Source: Pochonia chlamydosporia 170 (Eukaryota > Ascomycota > Sordariomycetes > Hypocreales > Clavicipitaceae). From it: a DNA stretch of 64,000 nucleotides. The stretch spans positions 583,207-647,206 of the forward strand of contig NW_019154050.1 in the NCBI RefSeq assembly GCF_001653235.2, in the 5' to 3' direction. Under the pieces are notes generated by a model. It saw only the letters and a list, made by a program, of their open reading frames with translations, made no database searches and had not been told where the DNA came from. Within the stretch, counting starts at the first letter, position 1. Every line of letters starts with the position of its first letter. Positions 1-11,169 of this stretch are shown piece after piece. The translations under genes and the position numbers were made by a program.

Positions 1-9
1 AAACACTGG

Positions 10-35
10 CTTCTTGCTTCTTGCTTCTTGCTTCA
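10..35. repeat. short TTCTTGC heptamer repeat
   Basis: About three and a half tandem copies of the heptamer TTCTTGC at the left edge of the window. A 10-bp TA run follows at 61-70. No gene is visible around them. Confidence 0.8.
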
Positions 36-142
36 GCTTGGAGCGGGCCATAACGCTCAGTATATATATATTCAGAGTTCCTAACGATATGCGCAGGGCA
101 ACGGATTTAAATTACCTGTAGGATAAAGACACGTCATGAGAC

Positions 143-402
143 AAGCATTGGCATAGCCGTAGGCAAGCATTGGCATAGTCGTAGGCAAGCATTGGCATAC
201 TCGTAGGCAAGCATTGGCATAGTCGTAGGCAAGCATTGGCATACTCGTAGGCAAGCATTGGCATAGTCGTAGGCAAGCATTGGCATACTCGTAGGCAAGC
301 ATTGGCATAGTCGTAGGCAAGCATTGGCATAGTCGTAGGCAAGCATTGGCATAGTCGTAGGCAAGCATTGGCATAGTCGTAGGCAAGCATTGGCATAGTC
401 AT
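143..402. repeat. 22-bp minisatellite, about 12 copies
   Basis: A tandem array with a 22-bp unit built around AGGCAAGCATTGGCATA. Units mostly end in GTCGT or CTCGT, so two unit variants are interspersed. Because 22 is not a multiple of 3 and the unit lacks minus-strand stops, all three minus frames stay open through the array and give artefactual repeat peptides of about 100 aa. I do not call these genes. There are no unique spacers, so this is not a CRISPR array. Confidence 0.95.
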
Positions 403-1003
403 ATTTCATGCTGAGCCTCGCATTGAGCCGATCATTCAAATTAAGCAGCCGCCGGCAAAACCGCTCAACATCCTACCACAGTCCTGGGCTGAAGTGCCGG
501 GAAAATGATTAACCATAAAAGATGTCCTCATCAGCCCTCTCACCGATGTTTCATTGATCCACATATGTCTGAGACTTGACAGCTCATGCTTTGATAGTAA
601 AATTGATAGAGCCGTGTTAATGCCGATACGGCATTTGACAGTCACATCGTTGTGCGGAAGCTTTCAGTGTGGCTATTTGAGTCTGGTCCCTGGCGAACCA
701 TCTCCATCCCTTGATACACTTTTCGCTAACGTGAATGCATTTGCGAAGACACATGGCTTTGGTGTTACTAAGGCTAATGGTATAATTCGACCCGGCTAGC
801 GAAGTCGGTACGTCTTCCAATGCGATAGATACGGAACTCAACGGCCAACTAGAGGTGCTGGCCTTCGGAAGCGAAAGTCTAGAAAGTCGGGATGCCCGTG
901 GAAAATTGTTGCTGAGACCTTGCCAGAAAACGGATTTCGATGGACTTTACAACACTTCCCAAATATGGAACAGAAATCGGAGGTCCACACCGCGCTCGCT
1001 TCG
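403..1003. other. no gene seen
   Basis: Short overlapping open frames on both strands, none with a recognisable domain or coherent splice structure. Confidence 0.5.
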
Positions 1004-1377
1004 TTAGCGAAGGATGTGAATGAATTCTACAGTAACTCTTTCGAAAGGTTGGAACATATGGAGCCGGAACATCGGGACACTCCAGTCCAGTGGTGTGCTT
1101 CCTTGGTCATCCTTGTAGTTCACATCAGCACCCTCATCCAAGAGCATTCGTACCATCGAGTCATTGCCTTTTTCGGCTGCGAGAATGAGGGCCATGTCAT
1201 ACCCGCTCTTATCTGACTCCATGTCGCTGCCAACTCCAGCTAGCAATAACTTGACAGCTCCAGTATGCCCTCCAACGATAGCCCAGTGAAGTGCTGTCCA
1301 CCCCTCGTAATCTTCGATTGGCCTGTTCGCGCCTTGCTGAAGTAGTAAGCCCACGGTCGTAGTATGCCCCTGCTTTC
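1004..1377 (-). pseudogene. ankyrin-repeat fragment
   Basis: On the minus strand about three ankyrin repeats are readable: GWTALHWAIVGGHTGAVKLL, then a GYDMALILAAEKGN unit, then GADVNYKDDQGSTPLDWS. The consensus G.TALH and GADVN..D..G.TPL elements are clear. The frame appears to enter from an acceptor-like AAGCAG just above position 1375, so an upstream exon is implied, but none can be joined with confidence. After the third repeat the peptide loses ankyrin character and stops. The piece is far shorter than a functional ankyrin protein. I read it as a truncated remnant, or one exon of a gene broken at both ends. Confidence 0.6.
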
Positions 1378-1532
1378 ACAAAAAGCTATCCAAAACCCAG
1401 CCTTGGTAACAACACGTTTGACCATATTTCTAGGAACAAAACGCGGAAGTTGGATGGCGCTCATTTAATCGGAAGGTGATTTTAAACGTTCATTGTAGTC
1501 CAAAGAGCCAATAATTCTAACATTACTCGCAG

Positions 1533-2546
1533 ACCAGACAATTGGAGCGAGAACAACAAACCCTATGGAAGAAGCTCAAGCTTCTCATTCTATTCAATCC
1601 TCTAACGCAATGGATTGATAGGACTCACTTGATGCGATTGTACATGCACGAAGAATCGGTTGCAGAGGGTTTGTACCGAGCATACGACCTTTTCTTTGAA
1701 GTTCAGGTGTTGATTCAACCCACAGGGCGACGAGAAAGAACGACGGCTTCCCGGAAGCGCATCAAGGGTTTTGTTGACTCGTATGGAATTAATATGCGAG
1801 ACTTCGAACCGGCAGATGTCAATTGCTATCCTACTTTCGAGGATTTCTTCACTCGGGCACATCGTCCAGGGTCACGGCCCATTTACGAAGCAGACGATCC
1901 GTCCCGTGCCGTCGTGGTGGCGGACTCACGAGTTGTCGTCTTTGACTCAATCAGCGAGGCAAAAGCGCTCTGGATTAAAGGCAAGAACTTTAGTCTCAAT
2001 AATCTAGTCATGAATAATGAGATAGGCGACAAGTTCAAGCATGCTGCCATTGCCAGCTTTCGCCTGTCGCCGCAAGATTACCACCGATACCACTCACCTG
2101 TAGAGGGTACAATCCAAAGCTTTCAGAGCTTACCGGGAGATTACTACCAAGTTGACCCTGTGGCCCTTAGAAGTAATGTGGATATTTTGACACGCAACCG
2201 ACGAGATTTCGTGGTTATCAAGACAAAAGAGTTTGGAGATGTTTTATTTGTGGCAATTGGTGCCACAGATGTTGGGAGCGTAGAGTAAGTTGACAAAAAG
2301 AGAGTAACAATTACGAAATGTCAACTGACTGCTTCAGGATTCACAAAAAAATACCATAATATCGGGGAGACTATAAAAAAGGGAGATGAGCTAGGCGTGT
2401 TCCAGTTTGGGGGCTCATCTATTATCGTTGCCTTTCAGTATGGGCGTATCAATTTCGATGACGACCTGTTGGGACTGAGCGAACAGGAGATCCAAACTTC
2501 TGTGGAGGTTGGCATGAGCCTAGTGTCTTCTAAAGAAAAGCTTTAG
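1533..2546 (+). CDS. phosphatidylserine decarboxylase, frameshifted in last exon
   Basis: Phosphatidylserine decarboxylase forms phosphatidylethanolamine from phosphatidylserine. The visible exon runs 1533-2284 and has the family hallmarks: WIKGKNFSLNNL, LSPQDYHRYHSPVEG, a PGDYYQVDP segment and VAIGATDVGSVE. A canonical intron (GTAAGT, CTGAC branch, CAG acceptor) covers 2285-2337. The last exon encodes KKGDELGVFQFGGSSIIVAF, including the GGSS self-cleavage site whose serine becomes the pyruvoyl group. The two exons join only if one base is dropped, most simply one A from the seven-A run at 2345-2351; otherwise a stop follows at once. The first exon enters from a CTAAC...CGCAG acceptor at 1532, and the ATG-bearing exon upstream was not found; the only internal ATGs are later. 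The gene is a recent pseudogene or contains a sequencing indel. Family assignment is firm; function is doubtful. Confidence 0.85.
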
Positions 2547-2941
2547 AAGAAATCTATTCATTTACATATACGTAGTTTGCGCGCATATCGCCTCTACTGA
2601 GCTCTGTACAATGAGTTCGCCGACGTGAGACTTGACAGGCCTCTCACTAGAGCTGGACAGTCGCCAGCACCACTGACACATGACTTCATTTGTGATTGGA
2701 AATTATTTGGGGACCCAAATAGTTGTTTGAGTGATTTAAATGGGCTCTTGACGAGCCAAACTCTGTAGTCATGGCACGTTCATGTTGTTGTAATGGCAGC
2801 TTTATCTTGACGTCAATGTTACATCAGCCACTCCCCATTGGCGATAATGAATCGAGCAGCAAACGGCCTGATTTTGGACTTAACAAAGGTCGAGTTAACA
2901 TTTTATATTGAAAACTGTACTCTCGCAAGAGCTGAAGCAAG
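2547..2941 (+). promoter_or_regulatory. intergenic, presumed SDHC promoter
   Basis: No coding potential. It lies between the decarboxylase stop and the SDHC start codon, in tandem orientation. No sharp TATA or operator is distinguishable. Confidence 0.4.
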
Positions 2942-3625
2942 ATGCAGAGACTCGGGCTTTCTGCATGGCGTGGTGGTAGGGACTTGACATCTGCTCAACA
3001 AAGAAACACCACCACTGACACGATCAAAAGGTCAGAGCGTTTATCTCACAAGAAAAGTGCTAATCTGGCTTTTACCATCGCGACTTCCTGTCGCCGTGTT
3101 TCAAACGTACCATCTCCTGGCAAATACGTTAACAAAGCTGTCCAAGTGTAAACTGTCGTCACTGACCCAGCCCATAGCAGGCTACCGAAAAGTATAAAAA
3201 CGACGAAAGCCGAAGAAGATGAGATCCTAAAACGACAAAGTCTAAATCGACCTGTTGCTCCACACCTCGAGATATACAAGCTCGATCAGACGTATCTGGG
3301 CTCCTCGGCATGGATGCGCATCAGCGGGTGCATTCTTTCCGCGGCGGCATACCTCTACTTCACCTCATATCTACTCGCACCCTTGTTTGGGTGGCATATG
3401 GATAGTGCTTCATTTGCAAATACATTTGCGGGCTTGCCTTTAGTGCTTAAAGAAGGGGCAAAATTCGCGATCGCATTCCCCTTTGTCTTTCACTTTTTGA
3501 ACGGCATTAAGGAACTTATGTACGACGCAGGGATTGGGTACGCGAAACGAACAATCAAGAGAGCGGATTATTACATATGGGGTGTGAGCGTGCTTGGTAC
3601 TCTAGTGGTTGTGTTTGGGATATAG
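2942..3625 (+). CDS. succinate dehydrogenase cytochrome b560 subunit (SDHC/Sdh3), divergent copy
   Basis: Membrane anchor of respiratory complex II, which passes electrons from succinate to ubiquinone in the mitochondrial inner membrane. Three exons join in frame: 2942-2975, 3031-3106 and 3181-3625. The introns are 55 and 74 nt, with CTGAC branch motifs, giving 184 aa. Residues 1 to about 45 are a basic, Ser/Thr-containing mitochondrial presequence. Then come the family signature SLNRPVAPHLEIYK, a Q-site-like SAWMRISG (Ser79, Arg83), APLFGWHMDSAS and FHFLNGIKELMYD, followed by a last membrane segment. His141 is the expected haem b ligand. The usual RHLxWD after it is replaced by KELMYD. Length is normal and no lesion is visible, unlike the gene upstream. 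The divergence suggests a paralogue rather than the housekeeping copy; that is inference. Confidence 0.88.
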
Positions 3626-5093
3626 ATGGCGAACTAATTGAAAGGGGACAAGATATGACAGGTGTCAAATATCCGGCACATAACCCAACAGTACCTAGCG
3701 CAGATGTAACTGGAGGTGACTGCCCAGGTGAGTCGGTCCATGTTCATGGAAGGTGCGGGGGTTCCAGGGGTCACCGGGGTTGGTCTGGTGGGACAGTGGG
3801 GCCGCCAGTCCGCACCCGCCCAAAGCCGCCCAGCATTGGACCGCCGTCAGAACTTAGTCCACTTCAAACCGCCCATAGCTACTCATCAACTCTCCCCAGC
3901 AACTTGTCAAACTGGGATATTTGCTGCATGTGAAGAGCAATTTTGAGACACTAATTTAAACCAGTTCGGGGAGGCCTGTAGAGACTAATCTTGCTACTTC
4001 CAAATAGGATCTCAACCATTGTTTCGGTTTTGTGAATTTCACATTTGATGCCGGCAACTGGATGCTTGGCTGCTTTTCACAACTCTGACAATGGGCGGTC
4101 AACATTGCATCAAAAACAGGCCCGTGTCCTAGCAGACCTCGGGGAAAACACGGCGGGAACGCTGACAAACCTGAAATATGGTATCAGCGAACCATGCCGG
4201 TTGCAGGCAGAGACCATCGCAATGACGCAAACAGCCAAATCCAGGTTATCGGCCGAGTTGCTAGAAGACTATGACGGGTTATTGAAAGATCTAGTCGTGG
4301 ATAAGCTAGAAAAAACTTGCAGCGTTAACATGACATTGGGTCCTTAGGTCGCTTGACGGCAAGTTCCGTTCATTATATCTCTCAATCATTATCATCTCAT
4401 TGTACTTCGCTGAATGAACATTATCATTATGGCCTTGCTTAATAATCAATCATTCCAATTCATTGTCTTGGTCACAATGATTGATAATGAAAGATGCGCC
4501 ACTCTGGTCACAGACAACCGTAGGGGTGTTTCACTTTGGTAAGCAATTGTCGCTTCTCGATTGCACAATACAGACGTCGATGAACTAGGGAAGAGTCAAA
4601 CTGATCAAATAGAGGAGAACAGCATCAATAATGGGCACTCCTTGGAAGGGTCTGCCAGGAAATTGTCACCTTTATGGCATGCGTTCGGTCACTTCAGCTT
4701 CGAATAAGTCGAATTACTCCTGCTCTCTCCCACAGGTTTGTTTTTACGCTTTCGGTGCCGCACGGCTTCAAATACAAACGGCATTGAGGTAAATGGTTGG
4801 GTGAATGATTACTATAATTGCTTCGGGTCAGACGAGTGCATTAGAACTCATAGCAAGTGGCAGTGCCGGATTCGCAGTTGATTAAGATGAATATGTCGCC
4901 TTTCTATCAAGAAAATATTATAATGAAAGAAAACAGGGATTAAAATCTCAAATGTGACAAACGTCTAATCCAGTTTGCTCGATTCTACCCACGAGTTGTG
5001 GGCTCAAAAGATCCTCATTTAGCCATGTGCCCTCCTTTGACGAACCACCATGCCAATGCAAAAGGTATTGCAAGTTCGTCATCAATATCACAC
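3626..5093. other. intergenic, no gene recognised
   Basis: Contains a GC-rich stretch (3716-3850), then AT-rich, ATTCATTATCAT-like low-complexity sequence around 4370-4490. A 100-codon frame at 4045-4347 has no recognised motif and I do not call it. Confidence 0.5.
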
Positions 5094-7308
5094 CTAGGTT
5101 GAACGAGCAACTTGTTGAGCTAGTACACCAGTCCTCTTCTGCTGCCCAGTGTATGATGATACCTGTTCGAAGCCAGTACTTCTGTGGGGATATTCTCCCA
5201 GCTGGATTGGGAAATGGCCTACATTGCTTACCCAGTCTCTAGTTGATGCTTGCCGCAAGTGCTTATGATCATTATCCGTCATGGCGATGGCAACCCTGCC
5301 AACACTAGTATTGTTCAGAAGCAGTTTCAAGTTTGGTATGAGCTTCCTGTCGTAAACGCCTAAGACGAAGCCCATAAGCAGCAGCAACGTCCATGAAACG
5401 AGGAATAAAATTGCGGGAACTGCATAACGAAAATCATAGGTTACCCTGCGGGTATAAACTGTCGCTAACCGAGGTGGTCTCAGGTTCGTGCCTACTATAG
5501 TACTAGCCATAATGTCCGTCCAGACGAGCTTTATGATGACTTCAACCTCCGAGTTTGAAGACAAGTTGCGCCATTTGTTCTGGAGAACAGCATTGTCGCT
5601 TCCGGAATACCTGGGTAAGTTGGATTTGCCAATGGCTCCAAAAGCAGGACCGAGTACATGCCATAAGACCGCGTGCGGAGCAACAGTTCCTGCGAGGATA
5701 TCAGGGCCAGCGTCATCTAGGCCCAATGGGAACCCAGCATAGGGAAGATAAAATGAAGGAGCTCGAGTGAAGTTGTAGCCCACAGCGTCTTCGTATGAGC
5801 TGTCTACTATGCCCCACAGAGGTTGCAAATATGCTCCAAAGCTGCCCGGGTACCGCCAATCCTCCATCGCCCAAAGAGGGTAATCCGAGGGTGTATCGTA
5901 GGTTTTGTCTAAGATATCCAGCGCCACCAAGCCACGAAGAGAATCCGTTCCATTCATCTGAAATGTAGCTGTCTTGACTGACGCTTTCACCGCACCTGCA
6001 CATACGAAGACTGAAGATTTCCATTGCGATCCTTCCTCCTCGTACGGAAGCTCGCTGTCTATCCTTTGTGGGGACGCAAATAAATAGCCACACTCCACGT
6101 TGTGATCCCAATACTTCGATCCATCAAGATTCATAATGTTGCAAAGGGCATCAAGCTCCTCAAACAGCCCCGCGGCCCACAGATATGGGTCCTCGTTAGA
6201 ACTGTGAATAGTGCGGTTCCCTATCGTGAAACTCCCATTCTTATTTGAATCTGCTTTAGGTACGTTAAGCCATTTGCCGTCGATGCGTGCGGTGAGTATA
6301 CCTAAGTCTTCAATGTCCCAGGTGGTGCTTTTCGTAATCGGATAGTGATGTCCCTCAGTAACGTTGAATCCATAGGGGGCACGTACCCAATCGGTAATAT
6401 TAAGGCTGATACCCGTAAGGATATTGCTTGCCCATGCGGTCGTTTCAGCGCGTAGTCGGATATTGGGAGACGAATACGTCAGGTTCAGCCACTGGGGATC
6501 ACCGCGGCGCAAACGTGCAAAGCCGCCATCGTCTACTATTTCCACCGACTCTATTTTCTGGAATTCGCCCAAAGTTAACATGACGGAGAGATTGGTATGA
6601 GCACACGAGACTTCTGGCTCAACCCAGAGAATATCTTCTGCCCACTCTGCACCAAAAGCTGTGCCAAGCACTGCACTGTGATTTCGGAAGCCGACGCCTC
6701 CAGATGTCATGTCTGCAATGATGCCTTCAATCGTAACCAACCCTTCACGGGCAAGGAGACTGTCGATGTGTAAAAAGCGGCCGCGCGGATAGGCTTGATG
6801 GTTATTGAGTAACTGAGATTTGAAAGGTACCCATGTTCTGTACTGCAAATCGAAGATGCTCGCTATAGTGGAATTTTTAGAAGCACTTGTGAACATGGCC
6901 GTGATGTTCTCGGAGATCCTTGTGGTGCCTTGTGAGGCTGGGTCAGAAAAGATGTAATTCCCCGTTTTGTTCTGAATAAGACCAGGGACGAGAGCCCCAG
7001 GACAGAGGATGCCTGACTCAATGCCACATTCTCGAGAAATTGCCACATCTGGGCGCGCCATTGTGTTCTTTCCAAAGCTGGACAGATCAGGCACATAGTC
7101 GAAGCGGACCTGCCGGCTTGGCCCTGGCCGGACTCGGTCGCCGAGACCTAGAGGCGTCACCACTCCCGAGACGATTCCAAGGAGTACCAACACCATTCTG
7201 ACATAAGATACGGCAGTAACACCTCGATTGACGTTCTTGCTCGCAGTTGAGTCACTTTGAAGCAACGAAGGCCAGGTCGTCGAATGCAGTTGCCGGGCGA
7301 GGACGGAC
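5094..7308 (-). CDS. fungal glycosylated membrane protein, function unknown
   Basis: A single long open frame of about 730 residues on the minus strand. It has an N-terminal hydrophobic segment (YVRMVLVLLGIVSGVVTPLG), then a large extracellular-type domain with many N-glycosylation sequons (NKT, NIT, NST, NHS, NLS, NLT, NVT, NGT) and scattered cysteines. A second membrane segment (AVPAILFLVSWTLLLLMGFV) lies about 80 residues from the C terminus, before a polar cytosolic tail. This architecture recurs in a family of uncharacterised ascomycete membrane proteins containing TPLGL and a TMARP/TMPRP motif. The frame has no ATG at its 5' end. A plausible 63-nt intron (GTGAGT...CTCCAG, 7309-7371) would join an upstream exon whose start I cannot fix. 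The first internal ATG lies just before the first membrane segment. No enzymatic motif is seen. Confidence 0.75.
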
Positions 7309-7398
7309 CTGGAGAATTGTTATTTTCGAAGGCCGGGTACCGCATCAAAGAAGACGTGTCTGCGTACTCACCAAGTTGCCGCAGACAAGGTATTGTTA

Positions 7399-8172
7399 TT
7401 ATAACGGACTAGAAAGAGGACAATGAGAAGTGGGAAGGTGACGGTGACTGTTAAAGAGTTTGGTGTTGCACTGCCCCCATGCAACGTCCCACTTATCTGG
7501 AAGGCGGAAACCACGCTCCACGAGTTCAGTATGCTTCCGTGTCCGAGGACGCGACTCCCGCATCCCACGGTGAGTTTCAACTTTAACAGGCATACGCCAT
7601 TTGCGAGCTACTTTTGCTGCTTCCAGTATCGTCCATTTGATCGTATGAAATCCTTTCCGTCCTGGACATCTACGACCGTCCTTGCGTCGTATTTTCATGT
7701 AGTAAATTTTATTGGAACCGCTAAACGCGACACTATTGACCCTCACACCGAAAATGGCTTTATTGCTATTATATGGCTTGGCCCTGATTATGCCGGCTTT
7801 TTGACATTTTGGGTGTCCAGCATTAGAGGCGCGCATGGCCGTGGCTTTGGACATCAAGTTGCCTGTGTCGCGAAGTGAGAAAGAACCGGTAGTAAGTCGC
7901 CGACAGAGGCGAGTCGGGAGCGATATCGACCAGCTTCTGATGGAGATGGCGATTGCACTGCACAGAAGCGTGGTAGGCTCAGAACCTCCACGCTGCCGCC
8001 CGCCCGGCCCATCGGCGAAATACGGAGCTCCAATATCGATATAGCAAGAACCTATACGCAGTTGATCAGGGTTTAGGTCGGCCAAAACCGTGTCCCTAAA
8101 GTGGGATAGGGTCTCGTGGATGCTTGGTCGAGCAAACATATTCTTCAGGTCGTGTGCTTGAAACATAGGCAT
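7399..8172 (-). CDS. hypothetical protein (ATG at 8172)
   Basis: A 257-codon frame with an ATG start. The first 55 residues look protein-like (HFRDTVLADLNPDQLRIGSC followed by YIDIGAPYFADG). The remainder is very basic and low in hydrophobic pattern, which suggests the true gene may splice or be truncated after the N-terminal part. Its 3' half overlaps the possible 5' exon of the membrane protein downstream on the same strand. I do not recognise the family. It could be a gene fragment. Confidence 0.35.
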   Translation of the reverse strand: MPMFQAHDLKNMFARPSIHETLSHFRDTVLADLNPDQLRIGSCYIDIGAPYFADGPGGRQRGGSEPTTLLCSAIAISIRSWSISLPTRLCRRLTTGSFSLRDTGNLMSKATAMRASNAGHPKCQKAGIIRAKPYNSNKAIFGVRVNSVAFSGSNKIYYMKIRRKDGRRCPGRKGFHTIKWTILEAAKVARKWRMPVKVETHRGMRESRPRTRKHTELVERGFRLPDKWDVAWGQCNTKLFNSHRHLPTSHCPLSSPL

Positions 8173-8966
8173 GCGCAGACTCGAGTTGGATCGTCCTGCA
8201 TGGTCATTTCCATGCCCACACTACGAGCTTTTTGCTTCTCCTAGTATCTAAACCTTAGTTTTTCTTCTCGTTCTCTTTTTGTAAGTAGTATTTGGATGCT
8301 ATCTTGTGATCTCGCTGTGGCGAAAGTCGCAGCACGCCGTCCAATTTTCTGAAACATTTGGTGTCCATTGGTGATCATGATACGTAGTGCCATGGTGCCA
8401 TGCTTCGTTGTAACTGATCAATCGACATTAGACTCTGTTGCATTTGAAGCACCGAATTTAAAGCTCTTAATTTACATCAGTATGCAAGCGCTATTTATGT
8501 CTGCAGAACTTAAAAATAGTGATCGTGTCTAAATAGGGAACACAAGGAACCTCAACCCACGTACAAGTAAAGTGCGCACGCCACCTGCGGAAAGCAAAGT
8601 AACCAACCAGTATGACCTGTTATGTGTCATGACTTTGCAACCCATTCCTTGCCGCCGGAGGCGGCAACTCGGTATCACCACGCGTTGTCGTTGCTCCTGC
8701 CCTCTCCTTACCCTGTCGGGGACATCAGTTACAGATGCAACTGTGGCATCGTACATTCCCTCGTAGCGTCGCCTACTTTCAAATTCTGGGTTAGCTTAAT
8801 TCTAGGGCTATGTGGCTATTTGCACGCCGTGCGATATGGTATTACAATACGATATTGCTCAAATACAGTGCAATACAGTATACCGTGCAGTGCAGCAAAT
8901 TCCTAAACAATCCAGTCCAGTGCAGGGTTGAATAACTATTGTATACGGTATTTTGCACTATTTACT
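8173..8966. other. intergenic, no gene seen
   Basis: Includes a CAGT/CAATAC-rich low-complexity patch at about 8840-8950 with imperfect repeats of CAGTGCA and TACAGTA. No coding signal. Confidence 0.5.
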
Positions 8967-10674
8967 TCACTGCAGGAGCCAGGCGAATGCATGAAATGCA
9001 CCCACGATGAATAATGGCAGGAACAGCAGGCCAGTATGTCCCAACACCGAAAAATACTTAAACATCTCCCAGCCACCAGAGGCGGCTAAGAATCGAGTAG
9101 CCTCAATCGATGTGAATAACACGGAGAATTGGCTGACAGGGACGATAAACGTTAAGACCGACCGTAGAGGCGCGTCGTAGCTGGCTACGATATGAAGAAG
9201 ATTGTCTGCAATTTTCGTCAATATTCCCGTTTCTGTAACTAGCAGGCGCGGCTGTGCATATGAGATTGCGGGTTGGTTGTCACTCACAAATCCAATAGTA
9301 ATACCTCACAGACGAAGGCTCGGTGCTAAGCGCTATATAATTGTGAACGTTTTGTCTTTGTAGTAAGAAAAAAATTCAAAAATCCAATTGGGATTTAGGC
9401 GTAGGTTTCACTCACAACTATTCAAGGCCCATTTCATGGAAGAAATGCCCAAACTTAGCGCTCCCACAGCCAGCAGCGCTGTGGATCCACGTACGAGCGC
9501 AATATTGGCCGCCGCTGCGTCACGCTTCTCGCGTAGTAGAAACAGATATACCGCCGGAAGAACCGCAATGAATAAGACGAGGCAAATTATGTCGTTGACT
9601 CGTTCCATGGTTCTGACTCGTTCTATTTCACTCCGTTGTTCCATGGCGGCTTTAAACAAAGCTACCGTCGCACGAGAGAATACTATTTGTCCCATGCCAT
9701 AGGTGGCCAGACCGGCAAGCCCAGCAAGAACACATCTTTGGGGAAGTGACGAGGCCAAGTCACTTCGAAAGGCCTGCCGAGTTGGGACTATTGTAGCTGC
9801 TGTCGCTGTTTCTGGCATGGAATTTTCTATGCCCATGGTATACAGTGGCATGAAGAACAGTATCACAAACCCTAGAGCTTGAACACATACAGATATGAGG
9901 ACAACACTTCGCGCTTGATCGGCCGGGAATGTGAATGTGTACTCATTGCTACCGGAGGTAATTGTGAGCACATTGACGAAGCTGGTTATGAATGAGCTTA
10001 AGGAAAAGATGGCCCGAGCCCAAAAGAAGAAGGGCGCTCTGTGGCCAGTTATAGTGTCGGTTAGTTTCTCATCAAAAAGGGATAACACGTTGCGTAAATG
10101 CTCCTGTCACGACTGACCTGGACGTTCCCGGAGTGGCAATGGCCATAATGGCCATTACCAAGCCATTGTAAACTATGGTTCCCCCGCCGATAGCAGACAA
10201 TATTGTCGCTCCATACACAGAGCTCAATGGGAAAACTTTGCCAAAGTAAGGCACCGTATACATATAGACGTCCCCCAAGATTAATCCAGTCAAGGACAAA
10301 CAAGCGATGAGCCGGACACCCTTTTTGTCAGCTAGCATTCCAAACGGGATCGCCAAGAGCACTTCAATCGACCGTTGAACTACATCGATACGGTTCTGGT
10401 AAGTGCAGAAAATCTCGAAGCTGGGATGGTCCTCCATTTGTATACGTTCGTAGAGAAGTTGTCTTTTTGCGATATCGCCCATGGAGCGAGGGACCGAAAT
10501 CATGAGGATGAGCATGACGGTGAGAAAGGATGTGACTCGCTCAGTAAAAAGTAGGGATAGCATACATAATTGCGGCTGCTTGCCATAATTGGCCGGAGGC
10601 AGGTTGTCGGAAGATCTAGTTTGTAGTAGGTGATCTTCCTTCTCGGCTTCGTTGCGCGCCGATCCACCCTCCAT
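8967..10674 (-). CDS. major facilitator superfamily transporter
   Basis: Three exons on the minus strand: 10674-10118, 10038-9416 and 9205-8967. They join in frame to 472 aa, a normal MFS length. Intron 1 (10039-10117, 79 nt) has a GTCAGT donor, a CTAAC branch site and a CACAG acceptor, and splicing it gives PGTSRAPFFFWARAIF. Intron 2 (9206-9415, 210 nt) has a GTGAGT donor and a TTGCAG acceptor. The sequence has a polar N terminus, then about twelve hydrophobic segments. The MFS loop 2-3 signature reads IPFGMLADKKGVR, followed by AIGGGTIVYNG. The substrate cannot be inferred. A first reading suggested a frameshift near 10105, but the intron removes it. The start codon at 10672-10674 is the first ATG. 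Confidence 0.8.
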
Positions 10675-10735
10675 TGTGAAACTGCGTATAAGAGAAGAAC
10701 TGTCCAGAATAGCTGCTGGTTATATAATAAGATGG

Positions 10736-10776
10736 GCAGAGGCAGAGGCAGAGGAGGAGGAGGAGGAGGAGGAGCA
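10736..10776. repeat. GGCAGA / GAG microsatellite
   Basis: Three GGCAGA units run directly into about seven GAG units. It sits 60 bp upstream of the transporter start codon, in its presumed promoter. Confidence 0.9.
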
Positions 10777-11169
10777 GAAAGATGAAGATATATTGACCTC
10801 GCTAATGAGTCATCATTTCACAAAACGGCATGTGTCGTGGGTTAGGCAGCCGGCGGAAATGGACAGGTTGCACTACCTACGCAAAACGAATCAGTCTTCG
10901 GTGGGGATCACTGCTGGTATTATAATAGGAGGAACAAAACAGGGTGGGGAGCATTACGTCGAACGAAGCGGCCGTCGTCAACAGTTGCCAAACTGGGCCA
11001 TGGCCGAAGGTTGTGCCAGATAATCCTAACCTCCTCTGCGTAAATTAGTCTAAGACCCGTCAACGATAAACCGCAGCGCGCGAGACGAAGCTCTACCTTG
11101 GTGAGACATGATGCAGATTCCAGACTTATAGCCAAAACGACGGGCGAAAGACACGAAGAACTCATTGAA

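Noticed and set aside
81..439. Repeat-peptide ORFs of about 100 codons
   Set aside because: Artefact of the 22-bp minisatellite reading open in three frames.
3096..3180. Apparent frame conflict between SDHC exons
   Set aside because: Resolved by two introns (2976-3030 and 3107-3180); the spliced product is a normal-length SDHC.
10039..10117. Apparent one-base frameshift in the MFS transporter
   Set aside because: A 79-nt intron with GTCAGT donor, CTAAC branch and CACAG acceptor restores the frame and gives a typical MFS sequence.
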